A stretch of DNA of 64,000 nucleotides, taken from the NCBI GenBank assembly GCA_011056555.1, contig DSEQ01000008.1, positions 1 to 64,000 on the forward strand. Reading direction: 5' to 3'. The translations under genes and the position numbers were made by a program. The stretch comes from Candidatus Zixiibacteriota bacterium. GTDB lineage: Bacteria > Zixibacteria > MSB-5A5 > JAABVY01. Positions 36,633 through 45,300 of the stretch are shown here, in pieces (the stretch's first letter is position 1; every line of letters begins with the position of its first letter). Below the pieces are notes generated by a model. It worked only from the letters and a program-made list of their open reading frames with translations. It was not told where the DNA came from and did no database searches.

Positions 36633-37862
36633 TTATTCCGTAGTTTCATCAGATTGCTTTGACAGGTTTACTTTTGCGTAAGCCTTTTTCATTGTCTCTG
36701 CCAGAACATCTATATCAACCGGTTTTTCGAGATATGCAAAAGCACCCAGTTCCAGGGCGCGCTGCCTCTCCCGTTCCGAACCATGCCCGGTCAAAATGAT
36801 AATTTCCGTTTCGGGATGATCCCGCTTGGTGCGGCGCAAGACCTCTATCCCGTCAATCCCGGGCATCTTCAGGTCCAGTACCATTACCTCGGGTGCATCC
36901 TTTTCCACGACCGATAATGCCTCTTCGCCATTATAGGCTACAGACGACTTTATCTGGCGGCTCTGGAGCCTTTCCGAAAGGGTCTGCACAAATTCCACCT
37001 CATCGTCAACAAGCAAGGTCTTTTTGGGCACACCCAGCTCGACAGGGGGATAGGTCGCAGGCATTCTGAATTTGGGGCCGATTTTGAACTCGACCTCCTC
37101 AACACCCGGGACCTTTTTGGCTATCTTACGTAGCTCGTCCTTATGATGCTCAAGACGCATTACATATTTTTTCAGTGTTATAATTATTTTACCGTTTTCG
37201 GCTGAAACATCGACATTTTGCTTTTTCTCCACCATGAGGAGCTTAACCTGTGCCGCCAGAATGAAATCCTCTATAGCCTTTTTCGATTCGGGCGTGGTCT
37301 TGACAACATCCTTCCGGGCATTCTCGATTATCAGTGCCACAGCATCATTTACCTTTAAGGTATGCATGGGCAAAATTATATCATGCAGAGATTCATCCCA
37401 GGGCACTACATTATAGAGGTAATTGGTCCAGTTCAGCCGCTGATCATCATCTTTTTTTATGATCGCCTCTGCCTTGTCTTCGGAAATATCCTCTATCTCG
37501 CGGGCTCGTTTGACTCGATACGCGCTATCGGCCACAAGGCAAACGCGTAATATATGAGAAATTTCCTTAGGCAGCAAGAGCCCGGCATATCCCAGATATA
37601 CCAGATTGTCCTTGCTCGCCATCTTTGCCGCTGCAACCCTGACATATGCAACATTGCGGTCTCTGTCCTCGAGAATTTTGCCCAGCAGGGAGGAAGAGCC
37701 GGTTATAGAGGCCATCAGTTTGTCTTTTGAAATTGAATACTCATCCGCCGCCATCTCCAGCACCTCGGATGATACAAAGCGATAGCCCAGCTTCTCGGCC
37801 AGCAGTTTGGCAATCTCCTCACCGTGGCAATAGGAAGCGCTGAATATTGTAATGACTGACAT
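36633..37862 (-). CDS. Cytidylate-kinase-like domain fused to a receiver domain
   Basis: Residues 1-190 resemble the cytidylate-kinase-like family ('ITIFSASYCHGEEIAKLLAEKLGYRFV', split here at residues 4-30), but the P-loop reads SASYCHGEE without the usual Gly-rich/Lys signature. About 215-270 is a small alpha/beta linker. Residues 282-400 are a receiver with D286/D287, D330 ('VLDLKMPG'), 'LTGHGS' and K380. The likely role is a phospho-switched regulator whose nucleotide-binding part may sense rather than phosphorylate. It is the first gene of the six-gene block ending in SulP. Confidence 0.85.
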   Translation of the reverse strand: MSVITIFSASYCHGEEIAKLLAEKLGYRFVSSEVLEMAADEYSISKDKLMASITGSSSLLGKILEDRDRNVAYVRVAAAKMASKDNLVYLGYAGLLLPKEISHILRVCLVADSAYRVKRAREIEDISEDKAEAIIKKDDDQRLNWTNYLYNVVPWDESLHDIILPMHTLKVNDAVALIIENARKDVVKTTPESKKAIEDFILAAQVKLLMVEKKQNVDVSAENGKIIITLKKYVMRLEHHKDELRKIAKKVPGVEEVEFKIGPKFRMPATYPPVELGVPKKTLLVDDEVEFVQTLSERLQSRQIKSSVAYNGEEALSVVEKDAPEVMVLDLKMPGIDGIEVLRRTKRDHPETEIIILTGHGSERERQRALELGAFAYLEKPVDIDVLAETMKKAYAKVNLSKQSDETTE

Positions 37863-38298
37863 TGGATCTCCTGAATTTAAACCGCGGCAGAACCGTCAAA
37901 AATATATAATGTTTCAAATAATGCATCTTTTAAAATAAATGCAAGTTCATTTTGGTAATATAGGGCCTGAAATCTGTATGTAAACAGGCATGAGTCCTAA
38001 ATTTGCGCGATGCTTACTCGAAAATTGCTTTGCTCCAACCGACACAAGAAGCGAAAGCAATGTATCAATCAAAACGGCCGCTTCAGGGGAGAGTAAAGCA
38101 GGCGCCGGGGGAAGGTTAGCTGTCAAAGACTGGATAAAGCTCGAGTACGGTTGAATTACTTGATGCGTGTTGTCCCGCTAAAGGTAATGTAGAGAAAAAA
38201 GGTAAGAATTAATGTGATTCGTTCATTAAGTGATATTCTATAACCCTATGTGTCGGAACCTGTTAAATAAAATTTAAATACTTGGCCACAAATAGGAC
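37863..38298. other. Divergent intergenic region
   Basis: About 435 bases between the divergent CK-like/REC operon and the Ser/Thr kinase promoter. AT-rich near 37890-37970. No gene or RNA fold was recognised, and no convincing minus-strand promoter was found by eye. Confidence 0.35.
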
Positions 38299-38326
38299 TT
38301 GACTTATCTCGTTTTATTTTTATAAT
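38299..38326 (+). promoter_or_regulatory. Sigma-70-type promoter for the Ser/Thr kinase gene
   Basis: TTGACT at 38299-38304, a 16-base spacer, and a perfect TATAAT at 38321-38326, about 45 bases before the ATG. Confidence 0.7.
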
Positions 38327-38374
38327 CATTAATAATTATTCCTTGTCAAGAAAACGGGTAATTTCAGGTGCTCT

Positions 38375-40696
38375 ATGACTCAATCCGATAAATTTGGAAA
38401 CTCCGACCCGAACCAAAAAAATGATCGCCCAAGCGATGATAAAACAGAAACAGCCGGGCATACTGATTTCGGAAACAGGGCTAAGCTCCCTGCCAAGATA
38501 GGTCAGTATGTTATCAAGCGGGTCATCGCTTCCGGGGGGATGGGAACAGTCTATGAGGCGCTGCAGGAGAATCCGCGTCGACCTGTAGCCGTCAAAGTCA
38601 TCAAAGATGCTTTCACAAATGAAAATGCGATCCAGCGACTGGAATATGAAGCACAGCTTCTGGCGCGCCTGCGCCATCCCGGCATTGCGCAAATCTATGA
38701 AACCGGCTCTTATAATGACGGGGGCAATCAAATTCCTTTCTTCGCAATGGAATATATTCCCAATGCACGATCCATCACGGTTTATGCCGCCGACAAGAAA
38801 CTCAGCATAAAAGATCGCTTGAGATTATTTCTGCAGGTGTGCGACGCCGTTCATCATGGCCATCAACGCGGCATAGTCCATCGCGATCTCAAGCCATCCA
38901 ATATTCTGGTCGATTCCAGCGGCCGCATAAAAATTATTGATTTCGGGGTCGCGCGCGCCACCGACGCCGATATGAGACAGGCTGCATCCCATACAAAAGT
39001 CGGTCAGATTGTAGGTTCCATTCAGTACATGAGTCCCGAGCAGTTTGATGCTGATCCCCATGATATTGATACTCGAAGCGATATTTATGCGCTGGGCCTG
39101 ATACTATACGAATTACTTTCGGAGGCGTTGCCTTATGAATGCAGCTCTGATAGAATATTCGATTTTGCATCCGAGGTGCGTGAAGGAAAGTTGACGCCAT
39201 TGAGGGCCAGGAATAAGTCATTGAAAGGGGAAATCGAAGCTATCGTTCACAAGGCTCTTAAGAGAAACAGGGAAGAACGTTATCAATCTGCTTATGGCCT
39301 GGAATCAGATATAAAGCGCTATCTTGCGGGGGATGCGATCTCCGCACGAACTCTCGGATTATCTTATCAGTTCAGGGTTTTTGCCCGGAAAAACAAAGCG
39401 GTAATGGCGCTGTTAGGAAGCGCGTTTGTACTGCTGCTTATTGGTATAATTATTACTACAGCTCTATTCGTCAGAGTGGATCGGGAAAGGCAGAAGGCTG
39501 AGATTGCCACCCAAAAAGCGGCCCGAGGTCAAAAGTTTCTTACTGATCTCCTAACTTCCTCGTTTCCCTCAGGCTTTGGCGATGATTATTCCGTCGTGGA
39601 TATTCTGGATCATGCCAGCGAGAAACTTTACGATGCTTTTCCTGACGATCCTGAATTGGAGTGGAATTTGCGCAGCTCAATTGGACATGCCTATTTAAAT
39701 TTGGATCATTATAGACAGAGCGAAGAGGAGTTTCTGCGCGCTTATGAATTGATAAAAAGCATATATGACGTTACCCATGATAAAACTTTAGAGACACTTG
39801 AACAGCTTTCACTTGTCTACTCCATACTCGGTGATGAGAGATCGAAATTAGAGATACTGCGGACCTATACAAATGCGATTATTGAACGCTATGGCGAGGA
39901 TTCTCCCCAGGCTTCCTCCGGCAGGTATAGTCTGGCCGCAATACTCGAAAGCAATGGACTGATATCTGAAGCCAGGCAGATGGCGGAAAAAGCATGGATT
40001 AGTTTCAAGAAAAGCTCCGGTCCTGATGGCGGCAGCACACTATTTGCTCAAATTAGATATGCCTGGCTTCTAATGAAATCCGATGATATGGAAAAAGCCT
40101 TCCAGATTGCTCATGACGCTTTCGACCGCGCCAGACGTTCGTATGATATTACTCATAGCGTTTATAAGAATGTACAAAGCTGTCTGGCAGGCTTATATAT
40201 CGCGGAGGCAAAAATAGACTCCGCTCGGATTTTGTATGGTGACAGGAGGATACCGGAAGATTTTGGGGTTGAATTATCTTTTCAAGGGGATTTGGACCTA
40301 AATGAAAAACCGTTTCAGCTTCTAGTTTTCTTTGAGGCCTGGTGCCCATTTTCTAAGCATGCTATGACCGAGTTAGGGCGGGTGGACATCCATTACAGCG
40401 AAATCGGCCTGGATATATATGGCTTCACAAAGGTCACAAAAAATCTGAAAGATGAAGACATCTATCCCTACCTGAGCAATCTTGATATAGATTTCGCTGT
40501 TTTGAAAGAAAATGGGGATTGTGGAAAATATTTTGATGTGTCCGGTTATCCTTCCATCAGGCTCTTGTGCAACGGTTACCTGATCTGGGAAAAACAATGG
40601 TTCACGAGCGATTTCATTTCATCACGAATGCTTAACGGAATTGTTGCCGCCCAAACCTGCTCACCGTTTGTCGCCGATGGTCTGGCCAAGAATTGA
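38375..40696 (+). CDS. Transmembrane Ser/Thr protein kinase with TPRs and thioredoxin-like C-terminus
   Basis: A Pkn-type kinase (about 42-315) has the Gly loop 'IASGGMGTVYEAL', Lys in 'VAVKVIKD', 'HRDLKPSNIL' (near 168), 'DFGVARA' and 'SPEQFD'. A single membrane helix lies at about 343-366. Outside the membrane, about 420-610 is helical with tetratricopeptide-like repeats, and about 638-758 is a thioredoxin-like fold ('LLVFFEAWCPFSKHAM', 'GYPSIRLLCNGY'). The active-site motif is WCPFS, one Cys where redox-active thioredoxins have CxxC. The kinase core is common in this arrangement with TPRs; the thioredoxin-like tail is not. It has its own promoter. Confidence 0.9.
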   Translation: MTQSDKFGNSDPNQKNDRPSDDKTETAGHTDFGNRAKLPAKIGQYVIKRVIASGGMGTVYEALQENPRRPVAVKVIKDAFTNENAIQRLEYEAQLLARLRHPGIAQIYETGSYNDGGNQIPFFAMEYIPNARSITVYAADKKLSIKDRLRLFLQVCDAVHHGHQRGIVHRDLKPSNILVDSSGRIKIIDFGVARATDADMRQAASHTKVGQIVGSIQYMSPEQFDADPHDIDTRSDIYALGLILYELLSEALPYECSSDRIFDFASEVREGKLTPLRARNKSLKGEIEAIVHKALKRNREERYQSAYGLESDIKRYLAGDAISARTLGLSYQFRVFARKNKAVMALLGSAFVLLLIGIIITTALFVRVDRERQKAEIATQKAARGQKFLTDLLTSSFPSGFGDDYSVVDILDHASEKLYDAFPDDPELEWNLRSSIGHAYLNLDHYRQSEEEFLRAYELIKSIYDVTHDKTLETLEQLSLVYSILGDERSKLEILRTYTNAIIERYGEDSPQASSGRYSLAAILESNGLISEARQMAEKAWISFKKSSGPDGGSTLFAQIRYAWLLMKSDDMEKAFQIAHDAFDRARRSYDITHSVYKNVQSCLAGLYIAEAKIDSARILYGDRRIPEDFGVELSFQGDLDLNEKPFQLLVFFEAWCPFSKHAMTELGRVDIHYSEIGLDIYGFTKVTKNLKDEDIYPYLSNLDIDFAVLKENGDCGKYFDVSGYPSIRLLCNGYLIWEKQWFTSDFISSRMLNGIVAAQTCSPFVADGLAKN

Positions 40697-40752
40697 TCAC
40701 TGAAAATGTAGAAAGTATGTGAAAAGATGTTCTGATTTTGGGTGAAGCAACA

Positions 40753-40772
40753 GCCCCGGCTTGCACCGGGGC
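40753..40772. other. GC-rich hairpin between convergent genes
   Basis: GCCCCGG/CCGGGGC with a 6-base loop, between two convergent genes. Neither side has a T run, so it is not a textbook terminator, though it could slow polymerase or protect 3' ends. Confidence 0.4.
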
Positions 40773-40797
40773 AGCCAATCTTCAATCAGAATCGACA

Positions 40798-42039
40798 TCA
40801 CTTTTTCTTCAGATTAGACACCTCAAGTATCCGGATATTCCGTTTTTTGAGTTCTTTCATGAACCAGTTGTATATCTTCCCCTTGATACAGTCTTCCGGC
40901 GGCACGATACCCCGCTCTTTGATTTCTCCATTGAGGATGAGCCGCAAGGCGAGCGCCACCGGAAAGCCGGTCACGCGAGCCATGGATGAGATGTTGTTTT
41001 TGGTGTCGGCCACATCCCACATAAAGTATTCAATCTTGACATTCTTCCCGCCTTTTTTACCGGTCAAAGTGTTATACATAACACAGACATCGGTTTCTCC
41101 TTCGCTGGCTCTGAGACGGGGAGTGATCAATGAAAGCAGGAATTCTCTGGGTGCGATCTTGCTGCCATTGAAAACTACCGGCTCGACATCGAGCAGGCCA
41201 CATTCCTTGAGGGTATACACGCCCTGCCAGTGGCCGGGCCACCTTACCGTTTTCTCTGCAAATTCCCGCAGTTTCGGCCTGGTATAGATGAAGCTCGGCA
41301 TTCCGGGAGTAACTGCACATTCAAGAATCTCATTCTTGCCAAGCTTATCGAATTTGAAGCTCTCCAGGTCACCGGCGGCATCAACCTCGACAACTTTGCC
41401 GTTCTTAATAACTTTCAGCTTTATCATATATTCCCGGAGCACATGCTCGAAGGCCCAGGTAATCATGTAGCGGAGGGGATGGTTGGCTGCCGCTTTCTTG
41501 GAAGGAATTCCACCCACACGCGCGATTGCCTTTTCGGCCTTGTCGATCTGCCGGATACCCTCACCCAGGGTAACATTACTCAGTCCCGGGGCGAATCCCA
41601 TGCCATCTATAAAGGTGACGCCGTTCTCAACAGCGGTCTCGTGAATCCAGTCGCCATACTGGTCGAGTGTCATACCCGCCGGAACCTCCAGACCTTCGGT
41701 TTCATACGCATCGGGACGGCGATGATATTCCTCGAGCATATCGACAATGCTCAAGCCGGTTTCGACCGCGGAATGCACGACTTTGTAGCTGGTTTTTCTG
41801 TCGGGCATTGCTATCGCGCCTGCATCATATTTGCGCATCAAGGCCGAGAGCGCAGTCTTATCGTTGACATCGACAACATGCGCTTTGATCTTTTTGCTGC
41901 CGATCCACTGTTTGGTCTTTTCCAGCGCTTCAAGCCTGCGGCCGGTGATTCCCACCGCTTCAATCTTATCGTCTTTTGCAAGATCCCAGGCGACGGCAGA
42001 GCCTACCTTGCCTGAACCTCCAAACACCAATGCTTTCAT
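40798..42039 (-). CDS. Saccharopine dehydrogenase-like NAD(P)-dependent oxidoreductase
   Basis: An N-terminal Rossmann fold opens with 'ALVFGGSGKVGSAVAWDLAK', and the catalytic/C-terminal domain contains 'GMGFAPGLSNV', as in the LYS9/carboxynorspermidine dehydrogenase group. It is a cytoplasmic amino-acid dehydrogenase or reductase. At 413 residues it has normal family length. A good AGGAG site precedes the ATG. No lysine or polyamine biosynthesis genes are next to it, so saccharopine itself need not be the substrate. Confidence 0.85.
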   Translation of the reverse strand: MKALVFGGSGKVGSAVAWDLAKDDKIEAVGITGRRLEALEKTKQWIGSKKIKAHVVDVNDKTALSALMRKYDAGAIAMPDRKTSYKVVHSAVETGLSIVDMLEEYHRRPDAYETEGLEVPAGMTLDQYGDWIHETAVENGVTFIDGMGFAPGLSNVTLGEGIRQIDKAEKAIARVGGIPSKKAAANHPLRYMITWAFEHVLREYMIKLKVIKNGKVVEVDAAGDLESFKFDKLGKNEILECAVTPGMPSFIYTRPKLREFAEKTVRWPGHWQGVYTLKECGLLDVEPVVFNGSKIAPREFLLSLITPRLRASEGETDVCVMYNTLTGKKGGKNVKIEYFMWDVADTKNNISSMARVTGFPVALALRLILNGEIKERGIVPPEDCIKGKIYNWFMKELKKRNIRILEVSNLKKK

Positions 42040-42326
42040 ATTTTATCTCCTTCTGGCCATAAACCTGATTTCTGTAAAGCTGTTAAAATTGTAATAATAT
42101 GGATAAAAATATACATAAACCTGGCAAGCCGCAATGATAAACTGCAAGAGTCTAAAGAAGTACAGGCGTGTTCAGCAAGGTGTGGATTTGGTCCGGGATA
42201 TGCATCTTGAGAGCTTTTATTTTTACAACACCTTATGATTGATTGATCATGCGGGTCTCATGACAGTTCAGGCGGAAGTCGCAACTGTATATCTCGAATC
42301 CCCCCTGTGGATTAGTACATTCCGGC

Positions 42327-45300
42327 TTACAGTCCCAGGGATCTGGCAATATTCTTGACAGTCATGTCATCAAATTTGAAGCGGACCTGCAGAAATGGTC
42401 CCCGGGCGGTGAAGTTACCCTCGGAAAAATCCCGATCATCGAAGCCGCTGAAATTGTAACCCAGGCTCGCCCAGGCATTCTTGAACAGGCTGTAGCCCAT
42501 TGAAATTCCGCTTCCATACTGATACTGCTTCAGGCTCCAGGAATGCAGCAGGCTGAGCCGCCCGCCAATATCCCATCTGCTGCCCAGATCGTAACGTGAT
42601 TCCAGCCCGATAAGATCCGTGTAGCCACGGTACCTGTTCGGGCCGATCACCTCGCGCATATACTTGGCGCCGTATTGAAGCGCTGTACTGAGCCGGGTCG
42701 AGAATCTGCAATTTACATTGATATTCTCAACCAGGCGCCAGTTGTCATAATCAAATTGGCCGCCCTCTTGAGTCGAGAAAATAAAGTCAAGCCTGTTGAG
42801 GGCCAACCATCTTGTTCTCAGGGGACGATACACAAACCCGAGCCGGATATCTCCATCAAGTTTCCGGAGTCCGCTGGATGTCTCACTCTTGTTTACCCTG
42901 GTGGAAATGAGCAGGCCCAGTCCGCCGCGCGGTTCGCCGAACATATTGGCGGTGATTCCCAGCCTGTCCTCAATTTTCGAGTCACGGTACTCGATACGGG
43001 CAGTGCTCGACCATTTTTTCTCATGGTATGAGCCGCCCAGCGAAAGCGCAGTGAAGTTGTCGGGATTGCCGGATGCCGGGGTCAGGGTTGAGTCCGGGAA
43101 CAGGTCGCCCTCGCCTGCGATAAGCTCTCCGTGGTCCAGGCTGAAATTAAGGCTGAGCTTGTCATTGATCTGCCAGGCCTGAACCAGCCCGATATTCGAA
43201 AACAGCCGTTGTGCGTTTTCGTTGTACCTTCTATCGATATCTGTATGGATTCGGGCCCCTTTCCAGGGCTCGGCCTTGAAACCGAAGCGCGTGTCATTGG
43301 CAGTGAGTTTGCTGCCGCTGGCAAAATCTTGTTGCGCGAAAAATGTCAGGTGCCGACTGATATGATAATCTGCTCCCAGGGTAGTGCGGGTAGGGAAATC
43401 GGGATTATTGTTCTTTATGATCGACTGCTCACGCATAAGGCGCAGCTCCAGCCGGTCGGCCCAAATTTTATAAGATCCTCCTGCCATCAGCTGGCAGGAT
43501 CGATTGACGGTTCCATCCGCAAGCCGATCTTCGGCGTAACGTATTCCTCCTTGCGCCGACAGACGTTTTTCGGTTGTGTTGATCTTGATTTCCCCGAAGT
43601 TTCTGCGAGAATCCGTTGAAAGATAGGATTGGCTGTATGCATGCCCGTTCAGAATAAGCGACTCACGCAATCTGTACGTGGCAGCTGCTCCGAATTTGCG
43701 CATCCCGCGTTCGCTCAGGCTCAACTGTCCCAAACCGAATTCGGGGTCCAGGTTGCGGATAAATATCTTGCCACTGAGTTTTTTCATTTTGCGTTCAAGC
43801 TCGATTAGATAGGCATTTCCGCTTGAGCGTCCGGTACCCTCCTTCACTTTTGAGGCGGCGAACTCGGTCTTGAGCTGGATGCCGTCCCCAACCGCAAGGG
43901 TTGCGTCAATGCTGCCGAGATGACCGTATCCTCCGATTCGCCCTTCATGGATGTAGGTTCCTCCGACATTTAAACTCTCTTCGGCCAAGTCTATTCCGAC
44001 GCGGCCGCCATAGTTGTATGACCGGTCATTGGCATCATTGGATTCGTAATCTACTGTGATGAACAGCGGATTAAACTGCTCATCGCGGCTCGGTACCGGC
44101 CGCTTGAAAAATATCACGCCGCTGTAATAGTCAATATCGTAATCCAGAAACTGCCGCATCGTCTGCCTGGAGATTATTACATCATTCTGGAACCGGTCGC
44201 GCGTTTCAATAACCACCCGCTCGGAATTGACGACAATATTGTTACGGGAAAGAGCATAGGGTCCGGAGGTGCCGTCTCCCTGAATTTCATCTTTTACAAA
44301 GGCCTGATTTGACCTGCTCAAAAAGAGATTAAAATTTTTCCTTTCTGCATTGCCCTCAAATTTGAGGCCATTGAAGGTCCTGTTGTAACGTGATAATTCG
44401 GTGACATTGAGACCGGTGCTGTAATCTCCGAACATGGCATAATAATTGGCCGCCTCAAGCCTTGCGAAGATCCCTCTGGAACTCGATGAACCGTAATCCT
44501 GCATCATGTTGTCACCGTACAGGGGATAGAAAGCCTCCGGGTTGATGGTCCTGAACATATTACTGTCGGGATTGGAGTTCCATCTTCTGGAATCAAGCGC
44601 CAGGGTCAGCAGGAGATCCCCCTGTATGGAGCCGCGCGCGAAGCAGGCAGCGCGTCCCTCACTATAAGTCTTATCATCCACGCCGGCATCCGCGAGATTA
44701 CTGCGGCTGCCGCGCGTGGTATTGTATCCAACTGTTCCCTCGGCCAGTCCGACAAGCATCCAGTCCTTAAGTGCGGGTCTTAACCAAACCCGGAGCTCTT
44801 CTTCACGGTCGAGAAGATGGAATCTCAACAGCGCCTCGCCGCTTCGGGATGAGGGCTGCAGCTCGAGGGTGGCGATACCGTTTTCGCCGACCAGATACCT
44901 GGGATTTTGTCCGGCGATTTCTAACAGGGGATGGGCCCTCAGATCTTTTACCGTCTGCCGGGCCATATAAGGAGGATCAACAGACCATTCTCCGGCCACA
45001 CCGGGCCGGGCCGGATAGCCGTCTGAATCGATTAAACGAACGGCGATGATGGCAGGTTCGCGTCCATCGGCTATAAGCCTGGAGAGGGAATCAACGACCT
45101 CCACGCCGACCGGAGGACCGGAGTAATGTATGGTCCGGGAAATTACTGAAAATCGCCCGGATCTGTCATACAGCACGGCAGAGAAATTATTCGTACCTTC
45201 ACGTAAATCTATGCCTGTCCAGATGCTGATTGCTACGGAATCCGATCCGCCGCTGACCGTTTCAGAGAAGTTCAGCGACGATACTTGTTTGCCATCCAGC

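Noticed and set aside
40753..40772. GC hairpin as a Rho-independent terminator
   Set aside because: No T tract on either strand; kept only as a hairpin.
41230..42015. 261-codon open frame on the plus strand
   Set aside because: Antisense to the saccharopine-dehydrogenase-like gene; no recognisable protein features.
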